Positions 24,065 through 33,860 of a DNA stretch of 64,000 nt are shown piece by piece; position 1 is the first letter of the stretch; every line of letters begins with the position of its first letter. The notes under the pieces were generated by a model that made no database searches, was not told the origin of the DNA, and was given only the letters and a program-made list of their open reading frames with translations. The position numbers and the translations under genes are program-made. The DNA comes from Selenihalanaerobacter shriftii (GTDB taxonomy: Bacteria > Bacillota > Halanaerobiia > Halobacteroidales > Acetohalobiaceae): positions 124,001 to 188,000 of the forward strand of contig NZ_FUWM01000003.1 in assembly GCF_900167185.1 (NCBI RefSeq), read 5' to 3'.

Positions 24065-25411
24065 TTAAAAATTTCTTTTTAATTTAGCAATAAAGAAACC
24101 TTCATTCTCTTTCCACGTTGGTAATAACTGAATACTTCCTTCCTTAATAAATTTAGAAGGAATTCCGAAATCATTAGCTTGAGAAGTTAAATCAACTAAA
24201 TTAAAATCTGAATTCTTAGCTAAGAATCTATTTAACACCTCTATATTCTCTTTAGCAGCAATAGTACAAGTACTATAAACTAGTTCTCCACCCTTCTTTA
24301 AAAACTTACTACCGTTAATTAGTAATTCTAATTGTAATTGACTTAAAGTATGAATATCTTGTGGTTTCTTCTTCCATTTAATCTCTGGCTTCTTACTAAT
24401 TATCCCTAAACCGGAACAAGGAGCATCAACCAATATCCGATCAAACGATTGATTAAATTCCACCTCTCGACCATCCTGAACTTGAGTAGTAACTATCTGA
24501 ATCCCTAATCGTTTGCAATTCTCTTTAATTAAATCAATTTTATTTAAATGTAACTCATTAGCCACTATCTCTCCTTGATTATTCATTAATTCAGCTAGAT
24601 GAGTCGTCTTTCCTCCAGGTGCACTACATAAATCTAAAACTCGTTCTCCTAGTTGAGGCTTTAAAATATGACCAACTAGAATAGAATATAAACCTTGAAT
24701 ATAAAACTCTCCTGCTTTAAAACTATCTAATTTAGATAACCTAGAATAATTACTGACTCTAAATGCTTGAGGTATATCTTTAATTTCTTCTATTTCTAAT
24801 CCGTTATTAATTAACTTATTCTGTAACTCTTTGCTACTAATCTTTAAAGAGTTTTTTCTAATGATTTTTTCAGGAACTTGATTAAAAGCATTACAAATAT
24901 CTATAGTTTTTTGAATTCCATACTCTTTAACCCAAGTTTCAACCATCCATTGAGGAAAAGAATACTTAAATCTAATATGCTGTACTGGGTCATCCTTTAA
25001 ATCTGGAAATTCTATAGAATCTAAATTTCTTAAAATATTTCTTAAAACACCATTAACAAATTTAGCTGCACCTCTATGCTGATACTCTTTAGCCAATTCA
25101 ACTGTTTCATTACAAGCTACAGGTCCAGGAATCCCATTTAAAAAACGTATTTGATACAATCCTAGTCTTAATATATTTCTAGTCCAGCCATCCATCTTCT
25201 TTACTTTACGGTTTGCAAATTGATTTAAGACCCAATCTAAATTATTACGCATTCTTAAGCTACCATAAACTAACTCTGTAGCCAAAGCCCTATCTCTAGA
25301 TGTTACATCATATTTCTGTAATAAATGATTTAATGTTAAATTAGAATATCCATCTTCTTCATTAACTCGATAGACAGATTCTATAGCAACTTGACGGGCA
25401 TTCTTCTGCAC
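24065..25411 (-). CDS. rsmB: 16S rRNA m5C967 methyltransferase
   Basis: A 448-residue enzyme with an N-terminal NusB-like RNA-binding domain (about 1-140) and a C-terminal SAM methyltransferase. SAM site VLDLCSAPGGKTTHLAEL, the motif IV cysteine in VDAPCSGLG and the catalytic cysteine in VYSTCTIAAKENI are intact. The start codon is GTG with TTGGAGG nine bases before. It follows the DUF6391 gene in the same operon. Confidence 0.93.
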   Translation of the reverse strand: MQKNARQVAIESVYRVNEEDGYSNLTLNHLLQKYDVTSRDRALATELVYGSLRMRNNLDWVLNQFANRKVKKMDGWTRNILRLGLYQIRFLNGIPGPVACNETVELAKEYQHRGAAKFVNGVLRNILRNLDSIEFPDLKDDPVQHIRFKYSFPQWMVETWVKEYGIQKTIDICNAFNQVPEKIIRKNSLKISSKELQNKLINNGLEIEEIKDIPQAFRVSNYSRLSKLDSFKAGEFYIQGLYSILVGHILKPQLGERVLDLCSAPGGKTTHLAELMNNQGEIVANELHLNKIDLIKENCKRLGIQIVTTQVQDGREVEFNQSFDRILVDAPCSGLGIISKKPEIKWKKKPQDIHTLSQLQLELLINGSKFLKKGGELVYSTCTIAAKENIEVLNRFLAKNSDFNLVDLTSQANDFGIPSKFIKEGSIQLLPTWKENEGFFIAKLKRNF

Positions 25412-25428
25412 TAGTTTTTAGCCTCCAA

Positions 25429-26115
25429 TCAATATACCTTTAGCTGGTCAGTTTTAACAAATAGCTTTCGAGGTTGATTTACTACTTTAAATCCTAAAAA
25501 GTTGTTAGAACTATTCTTATTATAGACTCCTTCAATTACCATACCTTCAACATTAGCCGAAGTTGTAAGTGATTTCTGGACAAGCTCACCTACTATTGGC
25601 CCTAATAAATTAGCCAACACAATAGCTATTAACACATAAATGACAGTAAAATTACCAGTTTTAAATAATAAAAAAAGAAAAATAATTGATGATAATATAT
25701 TCGCAACAGCTAAACTAGTACCACACTTTCTATGAATAACTAAATTATTTTCTCCATTCTTTAGTCTTCGAAGTCCTTCCTCGGCTGCCTCTCTTAATAG
25801 ATCTGGTTTAATTATCCCTTTAATGTAAAACCCATTATCTTTTGCTTCTCCTGCTAACTTTTGTTCTCCATATAATTCTTCAATTACATTAATAGTAGCG
25901 TGTTCTAATGCATGATTTCTTCTTAATGCTGGATTAAAAGCAATCTTAATAATCTGCTGAGGAGCCGTGAACAAAGTAATTAGTGAATCGAATGTAAATT
26001 TATAAGGAATAAATAGAATCATTAATAATAACAAAAAAGCGAACGGAAGCAAAAGTGATGGCAATAAAAATATAATTAGAAAAAGCATTAATAAGTATAA
26101 CATATTAATCATCAT
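25429..26115 (-). CDS. DUF6391 family membrane protein
   Basis: A 228-residue membrane protein of unknown function. Two N-terminal hydrophobic helices, then the family block RRNHALEHATINVIEE and GFYIKGIIKPD, a conserved RLKNGENNLVIHRKCGTS stretch with His and Cys, two more helices and a basic tail. The HALEHAT and IHRKCG motifs look like metal ligands but no activity is known. Its start overlaps the last codons of the zinc peptidase gene, so the two are probably translated together. Confidence 0.7.
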   Translation of the reverse strand: MMINMLYLLMLFLIIFLLPSLLLPFAFLLLLMILFIPYKFTFDSLITLFTAPQQIIKIAFNPALRRNHALEHATINVIEELYGEQKLAGEAKDNGFYIKGIIKPDLLREAAEEGLRRLKNGENNLVIHRKCGTSLAVANILSSIIFLFLLFKTGNFTVIYVLIAIVLANLLGPIVGELVQKSLTTSANVEGMVIEGVYNKNSSNNFLGFKVVNQPRKLFVKTDQLKVY

Positions 26116-26800
26116 CCAGCATGCCGGCCATCATAATTAATCTTAATAGATGGGCAACAGAGACTAACGCAGCTGCTACATATGTTAAAGCTGCTGCCTT
26201 CAAAACTTTCTTAGTCGGCTTTAATTCATCAGATGCTAAATATCCACCGGTTTTTAATAATCTAATAGCTCTAGAACTAGCATTAAATTCTACTGGTAAA
26301 GTTACTATTTGAAATAAAACAGCCGCTCCAAAAAGAATTATACCTAATTTTACTAAAAGTGCCGACTTAAAAAAGATAAAACCAAATACAGCTATAGGAA
26401 GACCTAATTGTGAACCAAAATTTGCTGCTGGAAATAAGCTATGCCTAATCGTTAACGGTGTATAAGCTACAGCATGCTGAATAGCATGACCAGTTTCGTG
26501 TGCCGCAACTCCTAAAGAAGCTATTGACCTACCTTGATATACTTCTGATGATAAACGAACCGTCTTTGATTTTGGATCATAATGATCATTTAATTTTCCA
26601 CTAGTCTGTTCAACTCTTACATCTTCAAGTCCTTTACGTTTTAAAATATCTTTAGATATTTCAGCACCGGTATATCCTTTGTTAGCAGATACATCCAAAT
26701 ACTTATTAAAAGTAGACTTAACTTTAAACTGCGCATAAAAAGTAAATAAAACAAATGGAATTACAATAATCATAGTAGGGTCATAAAAAGGAAAAAACAT
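26105..26800 (-). CDS. YugP-type membrane zinc metallopeptidase
   Basis: A 231-residue protein of the Zn_peptidase_2 family. The active-site helix is AAHETGHAIQHA (HExxH about residue 113), preceded by SIASLGVAAHE. Hydrophobic segments at the N-terminus, around 140-170 and near 205-225 place it in the membrane. ATG with AAAGGAGGGG. It belongs to an fmt-DUF116-yugP-DUF6391-rsmB run often seen in clostridia. Substrate unknown. Confidence 0.8.
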   Translation of the reverse strand: MFFPFYDPTMIIVIPFVLFTFYAQFKVKSTFNKYLDVSANKGYTGAEISKDILKRKGLEDVRVEQTSGKLNDHYDPKSKTVRLSSEVYQGRSIASLGVAAHETGHAIQHAVAYTPLTIRHSLFPAANFGSQLGLPIAVFGFIFFKSALLVKLGIILFGAAVLFQIVTLPVEFNASSRAIRLLKTGGYLASDELKPTKKVLKAAALTYVAAALVSVAHLLRLIMMAGMLDDD

Positions 26801-26813
26801 AATTACCCCTCCT

Positions 26814-27572
26814 TTACAAGATTTTATTAATAGTCTCTTCTAACTTATTTAAATCAACTAAAGTATTAACACATGGGCCTTCAGGACGAATATTTACTAC
26901 TCCTACTACTGGCATTGGATAAACATCTTGAATTCCACTGGCTAAATCGCGTTCACAAGCCACTGCTAGAATAGCTTTAGGCCTTAACTCTTTTACTAAC
27001 TTTCTAGCTAAAGTGCCACCTGTAGCAATCGCTATATTAATCCCATAATTATCCCTTAATTCTAATATATCTTCTATCTGACATTGACCACATCGTCGGC
27101 AATTATCTAAATCATGAGTAACCTTATATTTACAAGTAGCCTTTTGAATACAATGTGGAAGTAACATCAATACTTTATCCGGTTTTATATTCAACCTTTC
27201 TGGTTTAACTAACCGATTACTAACTTGAATAAAAGAATTCTGTATCTCTAACTTATCAAACCCCATAAATTTACCTAAATAAATAATTAATGGAAATAAG
27301 TATGAAATTACTATTCTAGTCGGTCCATAAAGTATTGAGATTGGTTTCTCTCTTTTTAAAGTAATAATAATTCCTAAAACACCTAGTAAAACGATTAAAG
27401 CAAATATACTGATTAATAAAGCCGTAATTAATAATATACCTTGACCAATGCTATTGATTCCTACTAAATTTAGATACCAAATCCCACCTAAAATAACCCC
27501 TACTATCAGTAATATTGTCCCTAGTAATCCTAGAAATAATTTTCCGTCTTTATTACGATTAGTCAGTGACAT
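26814..27572 (-). CDS. DUF116 family protein
   Basis: A 252-residue protein. Two membrane helices near the N-terminus (about 14-36 and 44-70) are followed by a cytoplasmic domain with conserved cysteines: LLPHCIQKATCKY, CRRCGQCQI, a central GGTLARKL stretch, AVACERDLASGI, and a final C in RPEGPCVNT. Such a cysteine set suggests iron-sulfur or zinc binding; function is unknown. The ATG after GGGGAG is used, since the longer frame begins at a GTG within that site. Overlaps the end of fmt by 14 bases. Confidence 0.8.
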   Translation of the reverse strand: MSLTNRNKDGKLFLGLLGTILLIVGVILGGIWYLNLVGINSIGQGILLITALLISIFALIVLLGVLGIIITLKREKPISILYGPTRIVISYLFPLIIYLGKFMGFDKLEIQNSFIQVSNRLVKPERLNIKPDKVLMLLPHCIQKATCKYKVTHDLDNCRRCGQCQIEDILELRDNYGINIAIATGGTLARKLVKELRPKAILAVACERDLASGIQDVYPMPVVGVVNIRPEGPCVNTLVDLNKLEETINKIL

Positions 27573-28539
27573 TATACTCCCCACTTAAACTTGGATCAGT
27601 TGTTAGCACAGTTCCTTCTTCTAAATTATAACCTCTTAAATAATCATTAGCTGACATCCGTTGTTTATTCTCCGGCTGCACTTCAATCATTAACAACTGT
27701 CCTTCTCCGCTCTGTATTATGAATCCTTTTTCAGCTTTTATATCAACAACTGTTCCTGGAATTACTGAGGGTTTAGTTTTAGAATCATAGATTTTACTAT
27801 TCCAAATCTTTAATCGCTTCCCTTTATGATAAGTATATGCCCCTGGCCAAGGATTCATCCCTCGAATTAAATTTCTTATCTCTTTAGCACTAGCAGTCCA
27901 ATCAATCAATCCTTCATCTTTTGTGATTTTTTGAGCATAACTAGCTTTGCGATCATCTTGAGGTGTCCTAGGTGCTTTATTTGACTTAATTAATTCTAAT
28001 GTTTCTATTAAAACATCTGCTCCTAAACCTGCTAATTTATCATGTAAACTTCCTACAGTCTCCTTTTTTGCAATTCCAATTTCTTCTTTTAAAATAATAT
28101 CACCTGTGTCCAAGCCTTCACCCATATACATTGTAGTAACCCCAGTCTTTTCTTCTCCATTAATAATTACTCGATGTAATGGTCCGGATCCTCGGTATTC
28201 AGGTAGTAAAGATGCATGAACATTAATACATCCGAATTCCGGTAATTCTAAAATCTCCTTAGATAAAATTTGTCCATAAGCTATTACGATTATGGTATCT
28301 GGGTTTAATTCTTTTAATTGATTAATAGCTTCATCACCATTTATATCTTCTGGCTGTATTACAGGTAAATCAAACTCTAACGCCTTCGCTTTTACCGGTG
28401 AAGGCTTTAACTTCTGTCCTCTCCCACGAGGACGATCTGGTTGGGTCACAACTCCTATTACATTAATAAACTCAGTCTTAATCAACTTCTCTAAAGTTGG
28501 CACCGAGAAATCAGGAGTCCCCATAAATATAAGATCCAT
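27559..28539 (-). CDS. fmt: Methionyl-tRNA formyltransferase
   Basis: A 326-residue enzyme that formylates initiator Met-tRNA using 10-formyl-THF. The N-terminal catalytic domain has FMGTPDFSVPTL, the formate site INVHASLLPEYRGSGPL (Asn, His) and the aspartate in GLDTGDI; a C-terminal OB-like domain follows. Start at the ATG preceded by GGAGGATTATTTT; an upstream frame extension has no ribosome site. Directly after def, the enzyme that later removes the formyl group. Confidence 0.95.
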   Translation of the reverse strand: MDLIFMGTPDFSVPTLEKLIKTEFINVIGVVTQPDRPRGRGQKLKPSPVKAKALEFDLPVIQPEDINGDEAINQLKELNPDTIIVIAYGQILSKEILELPEFGCINVHASLLPEYRGSGPLHRVIINGEEKTGVTTMYMGEGLDTGDIILKEEIGIAKKETVGSLHDKLAGLGADVLIETLELIKSNKAPRTPQDDRKASYAQKITKDEGLIDWTASAKEIRNLIRGMNPWPGAYTYHKGKRLKIWNSKIYDSKTKPSVIPGTVVDIKAEKGFIIQSGEGQLLMIEVQPENKQRMSANDYLRGYNLEEGTVLTTDPSLSGEYNVTD

Positions 28540-28569
28540 AAAATAAATCCTCCTTTTAGAATACCACAA

Positions 28570-29007
28570 CTATTCTACTTTATCTACAAATAATACACCA
28601 TCTAAATGGTCAAGTTCATGCTGCAAAGCTCTAGCCAATAAACCCTCAGCCTCGATTTCTACTTCTTTCCCAGCTTGATTTAAACCTTTAATAACTACTT
28701 TCTTAGCCCTGCTCACCTTTCCAGACTCTCCTGGAATACTTAAGCATCCTTCCTCATCAATCTCTTGACCTGAGCTTTCCATAAGCTCAGGATTAATTAA
28801 TTTAATTAAACCCTCACCTATATCAACCACAAAAATCTTTTTGGAAACACCGATTTGAGGTGCTGCTAAACCAACACCATCTGCATCATGCATAGTATCA
28901 GCCATATCTTTAAGTAATTTTCTAGTTTTATCAGTAACCTTCTCAACAGACTTGGTTTTAGTCCTTAATACTGGATCTCCAATTTCTCTAATAGGTAAGA
29001 CTGCCAT
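28570..29007 (-). CDS. def: Peptide deformylase
   Basis: A 145-residue iron/zinc enzyme removing N-terminal formyl groups. Its three motifs are [19 protein letters not shown] and QHELDHLDG (HExxH with a short C-terminus, type I-like as in many clostridia). Lies 52 bases after priA and 30 before the fmt start, the classic def-fmt pairing. Confidence 0.95.
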   Translation of the reverse strand: MAVLPIREIGDPVLRTKTKSVEKVTDKTRKLLKDMADTMHDADGVGLAAPQIGVSKKIFVVDIGEGLIKLINPELMESSGQEIDEEGCLSIPGESGKVSRAKKVVIKGLNQAGKEVEIEAEGLLARALQHELDHLDGVLFVDKVE

Positions 29008-29059
29008 TCTTATTCCTCCCTCATAAGCTACACCTAAATTATATTTTTTTGTTATATTA

Positions 29060-31303
29060 TTATAACATTTCTATAGGATCAACATCAACAGCAATCGTCA
29101 CACTTCCTAAATTATTACTATTATCTAATATTTCTAGACCACTTTCATTTAACCTTCTAATTTGATCAAGATTATCACTTTTTAAAATAATTTGCCACCT
29201 ATAATTACCTCTCAATTTAGCTAAAGGAGCCGGGACTGGTCCCCATACTTCTGCTTTCAACTCTTCTTCTTCAACCTGTTGATTTAAAATAGCCCCTAAT
29301 TTATTAGCTATTCTACCAACTTCTACTTCATCTTCACCTTTAATAGTTAGATTAATTAAATTAGAAAAAGGAGGATAATTTAACTTTTCTCTAAAATTAA
29401 TCTCTAAATCATAAAATGCTTCATAATTATGCTCTTTAGCCAATTGAATACTGTAATGATCAGAATTATATGTCTGAATAATTACTTCTCCTGTAACCTC
29501 TCCTCTTCCTGTTCTACCTGCCACCTGTGTCAGTAATTGAAATGTATGCTCAGCAGCTCTAAAATCTGGAAAATTCAAAGTGATATCCGCAGTAATCACT
29601 CCTACTAAGGTTACATTAACAAAATCATGTCCTTTAGCAATCATCTGAGTTCCCAATAGAATATCCGCATCTTGATTTTTAAATTCATCTATAATTGCTT
29701 GATGGGAACCTTTCCGAGTAGTAGTGTCAACATCCATGCGTAAAATACGAGCAGTGGGAAATTCATCTTTTGCTGCCTCTTCTACTTTCTGAGTTCCTAC
29801 ACCAAAATATTTTATGTACCGACTCTGACATTGAGGACATATATCAGGAACTTTCTTCCGATGATCACAATAATGACAACGCAATGATACTTGATCAGCA
29901 TGATATGTTAGAGAAACATCACAATTAGGACATTCTAATACAAAACCACATTCTCGACAGAGAACAAATGTTGAAAATCCTCGTCTATTTAAAAATAGTA
30001 TTATTTGTTCATTTTTAGCTAACCTGTCTTCAATAGCAGTTGCTAATGGCTTACTAAACATGCTTCTATTATCAGCCTTTAACTCTTCTCGCATATCTAT
30101 TACTTCAACTGGAGGTAAAGGTTTATCATCTATTCGCTTACTTAAATTAGCAAATTCGTGCTCACCTTCTTGAACTCGATAATATGTTTCTAATGCTGGC
30201 GTTGCAGTTCCTAGAATAACCATTGCTTCATTTAATTCTGCCCTTTTAGTAGCTACATCTCTAGTTTGATATTTAGGATGAGAACTCTGTTTATATGAAG
30301 TTTCATGTTCTTCATCAATAATTATTAACCCTAAATTATTAAAAGGAGCAAAAACAGCAGACCTAGCTCCTACTACTACTTTAGCTTTCCCCTTTTTCAT
30401 TCTCAGCCATTCATCATATCTTTCTCCATTTGAAAGCCGACTATGATAGATAGCAACTTGTCTTCCAAATCTTCCTTTAAACCTCTCAACCGTCTGAGGA
30501 GTTAAAGAAATTTCTGGAATTAATACAATAGCTTCTTCTCCTTCATCTAATACTTTAGATATTGCTTGTAAATATACTTCTGTCTTTCCACTTCCAGTTA
30601 CACCTTTTAATAACATAGTACTAGCTTCAGATTGATTAAGTAATTTTTCTGCTTTATTTAAAGCCTTTCGTTGTTCTTGATTTAAGGTTAAAGGATTAGT
30701 AGAATCAAAATCAACTTCTGAATAAGGATTTCTTCTAACGTCTACTTCTTCATATCTAATTAATCCCTTCTCATATAGACGTCTTATGGTTCCGGAAGTA
30801 GTATTAACTGCCTTAGCTAGAGTACTCGTTCTTAAATGCCCCCCTTGATTTTCCATTAAATATTGCAAAACTTCTTTCTGTTTATAGGCCCTACTACTCA
30901 TTTCCGCTAATTTCTCTTTCATTTTAGGCAAAGAATATTTCAGCTTAACTATTCTCTTTTCTTTCTTCTTTCTTTGTCCTGAAGGAATAACACATTTTAA
31001 AGCAGTAATTAAATGGGACTGATAATAATTTGCCATCCACTCAGCTAACTTCAAAATTTCTTCGTTAAAAAGCGATAAATAACTTGTTAACTTTATTATC
31101 TCTTTTATATTCTTTATATCAGTCTCTATTTTATCCATTAATCCAACTACATAACCGGTTAAACTTCGATTCCCAAATGGAACTTTAACTTCATAACCAA
31201 TCTCAATTTCTTTTCTTAACTCCACTGGAATCGCATAAGTAAAAGGCTTATCTACTTCACTAACCGGTAAGTCTACAACTACTTTTGCATACTTACACTC
31301 CAT
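29060..31303 (-). CDS. priA: Primosomal helicase PriA
   Basis: A 747-residue replication-restart helicase. N-terminal DNA-binding domain, Walker [17 protein letters not shown] Walker B, GTATPAL, and a helicase insert with four CxxC pairs ([30 protein letters not shown]) that bind two zincs, then QMIAKGHDF and QVAGRTGRG. Length normal. First gene of the priA-def-fmt run; its usual upstream neighbour coaBC is displaced here by metK, the ABC transporter and luxS. Confidence 0.95.
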   Translation of the reverse strand: MECKYAKVVVDLPVSEVDKPFTYAIPVELRKEIEIGYEVKVPFGNRSLTGYVVGLMDKIETDIKNIKEIIKLTSYLSLFNEEILKLAEWMANYYQSHLITALKCVIPSGQRKKKEKRIVKLKYSLPKMKEKLAEMSSRAYKQKEVLQYLMENQGGHLRTSTLAKAVNTTSGTIRRLYEKGLIRYEEVDVRRNPYSEVDFDSTNPLTLNQEQRKALNKAEKLLNQSEASTMLLKGVTGSGKTEVYLQAISKVLDEGEEAIVLIPEISLTPQTVERFKGRFGRQVAIYHSRLSNGERYDEWLRMKKGKAKVVVGARSAVFAPFNNLGLIIIDEEHETSYKQSSHPKYQTRDVATKRAELNEAMVILGTATPALETYYRVQEGEHEFANLSKRIDDKPLPPVEVIDMREELKADNRSMFSKPLATAIEDRLAKNEQIILFLNRRGFSTFVLCRECGFVLECPNCDVSLTYHADQVSLRCHYCDHRKKVPDICPQCQSRYIKYFGVGTQKVEEAAKDEFPTARILRMDVDTTTRKGSHQAIIDEFKNQDADILLGTQMIAKGHDFVNVTLVGVITADITLNFPDFRAAEHTFQLLTQVAGRTGRGEVTGEVIIQTYNSDHYSIQLAKEHNYEAFYDLEINFREKLNYPPFSNLINLTIKGEDEVEVGRIANKLGAILNQQVEEEELKAEVWGPVPAPLAKLRGNYRWQIILKSDNLDQIRRLNESGLEILDNSNNLGSVTIAVDVDPIEML

Positions 31304-31447
31304 CTTTTTTTGCCACCTTCTCCTAAACTGCTTAATTCTTACAACTATTATTATTCAAGACCTAACCCAATATTCCTTTAAAAAGATGCAAAGAGACCAT
31401 TAGTTATATTTATCCAAAAGCTCATTTATCTATTGATTTGATATGTT

Positions 31448-31480
31448 AAAAAGCTAGACACAATAAGTGCCTAGCTTTAT
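31448..31480 (-). terminator. Terminator of metK
   Basis: AAAGCTAG and CTAGCTTT arms with additional pairing of CAC and GTG toward the loop; TTTTTAAC follows on the minus strand. The gap between priA and metK holds nothing else visible. Confidence 0.8.
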
Positions 31481-31529
31481 GTTATAAAAATCTAAACTTT
31501 TTTCTATTTAAATCATTATTCATTATCTT

Positions 31530-32720
31530 CTACAATCCTGCTTCTTTTTTTAAAATATCTGCTTTATCTGTTCTTTCCCATGGCAAATCTAAATCATTAC
31601 GTCCAAAATGACCGTAAGCAGCTACATCTTGATATATAGGTTGTCTCAATTCTAACTCTTTAATAATCTGAGCTGGACGTAAATCAAAATGTTTTTGAAT
31701 TAGATCTTCAACAACTTCCTCATCAACTTTAGATGTGCCAAATGTATCTACCATAACAGAAACTGGAGATGCAACTCCAATAGCATAAGCCAACTGCACC
31801 TCACATTTATCAGCTAAACCAGCTGCTACCACATTTTTAGCTACATAGCGAGAGGCATAAGCCGCTGATCTATCTACCTTCGTTGGATCCTTACCAGAAA
31901 ACGCTCCACCACCATGACGAGCTGTTCCTCCATATGTATCAACAATAATCTTTCTTCCAGTTAAGCCTACATCTCCTTTAGGCCCACCAATTACGAAACG
32001 TCCGGTTGGATTTACTAAATATTTAGTCTCACTATCTAACATATCTTTAGAGATAATCGGCTTAACAACCTTAGAAATAATATCCCTTTCAATCTGTTCT
32101 AATGAGACATCAGCTTTATGTTGAGTAGAGACTACCACAGTATCTACTCTTACTGGCTTGTCTCCTTCATACTCAATAGTAACCTGAGTCTTTCCATCCG
32201 GACGTAAGTAAGGCAAAACTTCTTCTTTTCTTACCTCTGCTAATTTTCTAGCTAGTTTGTGAGCTAGAGTAATCGGTAATGGCATTAATTCTTCAGTTTC
32301 ATTACTAGCATAACCAAACATTAACCCTTGATCTCCAGCTCCTAATTCCTCCTCTTCTTCAGCTAGCCCTTCTTTTGCTTCTAAAGCCTCATCTACTCCC
32401 ATAGCAATATCAGGTGACTGCTCATCAATAGAAGTCAAAATAGCACATGTACCCGCATCAAATCCATACTTAGCATTAGTATAACCAATCTCCTTCACTT
32501 TTTTACGAGCAACTTTGGGAATATCAACATAACAATCTGTTGATATTTCTCCAGAAATCAAAACCATACCAGTAGTTACTAATGTCTCACAAGCAACTCG
32601 AGCCTGAGGATCTTGACTAAAAATAGCATCTAAAACTGCATCAGAAATTTGATCAGCAACTTTATCAGGATGTCCCTCAGTTACTGATTCTGATGTAAAT
32701 AAATAATGATTATTGGACAT
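31530..32720 (-). CDS. metK: S-adenosylmethionine synthetase
   Basis: A 396-residue enzyme making SAM from methionine and ATP. Signatures: [27 protein letters not shown], the glycine-rich [16 protein letters not shown] loop and the DTYGG segment. The ATG after AGAGGTGATATA is used rather than ten codons upstream. Expressed alone from a promoter-riboswitch-terminator leader, so SAM shuts off its own synthesis. Confidence 0.97.
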   Translation of the reverse strand: MSNNHYLFTSESVTEGHPDKVADQISDAVLDAIFSQDPQARVACETLVTTGMVLISGEISTDCYVDIPKVARKKVKEIGYTNAKYGFDAGTCAILTSIDEQSPDIAMGVDEALEAKEGLAEEEEELGAGDQGLMFGYASNETEELMPLPITLAHKLARKLAEVRKEEVLPYLRPDGKTQVTIEYEGDKPVRVDTVVVSTQHKADVSLEQIERDIISKVVKPIISKDMLDSETKYLVNPTGRFVIGGPKGDVGLTGRKIIVDTYGGTARHGGGAFSGKDPTKVDRSAAYASRYVAKNVVAAGLADKCEVQLAYAIGVASPVSVMVDTFGTSKVDEEVVEDLIQKHFDLRPAQIIKELELRQPIYQDVAAYGHFGRNDLDLPWERTDKADILKKEAGL

Positions 32721-32771
32721 TATATCACCTCTTAATTTAAATGGATTCATTATAAATAAAAAATTCTCTCC

Positions 32772-32794
32772 TTATTGGAGAGATATTTAAAAAA
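32772..32794 (-). terminator. Riboswitch-controlled terminator of metK
   Basis: TCTCTCC-AATA-AGGAGAGA followed by TTTTTT on the minus strand, between the SAM aptamer and metK. Confidence 0.9.
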
Positions 32795-32804
32795 CATTAC
32801 TACA

Positions 32805-32897
32805 TCTCTCAAGATACTCTTGCAGGAATTAGCACCATGCACTGCTGCGCTGGTTGCCGGGTTTCCTAGGGCCTGTCCCTCCACCACTCTTGATGTT
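32805..32897 (-). ncRNA. SAM-I riboswitch (S box)
   Basis: The minus strand carries the S-box blocks in order: ATCAAGAGTGGTGGAGGGAC, GGCCCTAGGAAACCCGGCAAC, a variable P3 region with GTGCTAATTCCTGC, and closing CTTGAGAGAT. SAM binding favours the terminator at 32772-32794. Confidence 0.95.
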
Positions 32898-32926
32898 ACT
32901 AAATATTCATTTTAAAATACAATATT

Positions 32927-32955
32927 ATGTTAACATATCCAATATTAGTTGTCAA
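32927..32955 (-). promoter_or_regulatory. Promoter of the metK riboswitch unit
   Basis: TTGACA (32955-32950), 17-bp spacer, TAACAT (32932-32927); start near 32920, just before the aptamer. Confidence 0.75.
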
Positions 32956-32994
32956 TTAATATCTTGTTAAATTAACCTTTGCTTTCTTCTAATA

Positions 32995-33022
32995 AAGAAG
33001 AGAGACTCTATTAGTCTCCCCT
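32995..33022 (-). terminator. Terminator of the aromatic amino acid ABC operon
   Basis: GGAGACT and AGTCTCT arms around AATAG, followed by a CTTCTTTATT stretch on the minus strand. A moderate rather than strong terminator. Confidence 0.6.
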
Positions 33023-33043
33023 TAATTCCTTTCATTTATAAAA

Positions 33044-33841
33044 TTATTGTGCTAATAAAATTCGATCATTCATCAATTCCTCACCTTTAGCTTGAGCAAA
33101 TTTATCTAATAAATCATCTACTGTTAAATGTTTTCTTTCTGGATTCTTAATATCCAATACTATTTCCCCATTATCCATCATAATAGTTCTATTACCTAAA
33201 TTTAATGCTTGATTTAAATCATGAGTTACCATTAATACAGTTAAACTATGCTTAACTACTATACTTTTAGTCAAATCAATTACTTGTTGAGCAGTCTTAG
33301 GATCTAAAGCAGCTGTATGTTCATCTAATAATAAAACCTTTGGTTTAGCAATAGTAGCCATTAATAAAGTTAAAGATTGACGCTGCCCTCCAGATAATAA
33401 TCCAACCTTATCTGTCAATCTATCCTCAAGACCTAATCCTAATAGACTCAAATATTCTTTAAACTCGTCTCTTCTTTCTTTATTTACTCCGATCCCCAAT
33501 CCGCGCTTTTTGCCTCTAGCTGCTGCCATAGCTAAATTCTCTTCAATAGACATAGTCGCTGCAGTACCTTGTAAAGGGTCTTGAAAGACACGACCTATTA
33601 AACCAGCTCTCTTATAATCTGGCATATTTGTTACATCTTTATCATCTACTTGAATATTTCCTGCATCTATTCTAAAGCTACCTGCAATCGAATTTAAAAG
33701 GGTAGACTTTCCTGCACCATTACTACCGATAATAGTTACAAAATCACCGGTTCTTAATTCTAAATCTACACCTTTTAAAGCCACATTTTCGTTAACCGTA
33801 CCACGATTAAAAATTTTACGAATCCCGTTTACTTTTAAAAT
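33044..33841 (-). CDS. ABC transporter ATPase (TrpXYZ-type), probable ATT start
   Basis: ATPase of 265 residues with Walker A GSNGAGKST, Q-loop RVFQDP, signature LLSGGQRQS, Walker B VLLLDEHTAAL and MVTHD. Partner of the TrpX-like binding protein and LivH-like permease. The first ordinary start (GTG, 33784) would remove the conserved first strand. The frame upstream encodes LKVNGIRKIFNRGTVNEN, which fits the family's N-terminus. The only codon correctly spaced from the AGGAGGTG site (33849-33856, 7 bases) is ATT at 33841-33839. Hence initiation at ATT is proposed. Confidence 0.8.
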   Translation of the reverse strand: MLKVNGIRKIFNRGTVNENVALKGVDLELRTGDFVTIIGSNGAGKSTLLNSIAGSFRIDAGNIQVDDKDVTNMPDYKRAGLIGRVFQDPLQGTAATMSIEENLAMAAARGKKRGLGIGVNKERRDEFKEYLSLLGLGLEDRLTDKVGLLSGGQRQSLTLLMATIAKPKVLLLDEHTAALDPKTAQQVIDLTKSIVVKHSLTVLMVTHDLNQALNLGNRTIMMDNGEIVLDIKNPERKHLTVDDLLDKFAQAKGEELMNDRILLAQ

Positions 33842-33860
33842 TTCAGCTCACCTCCTAAAA

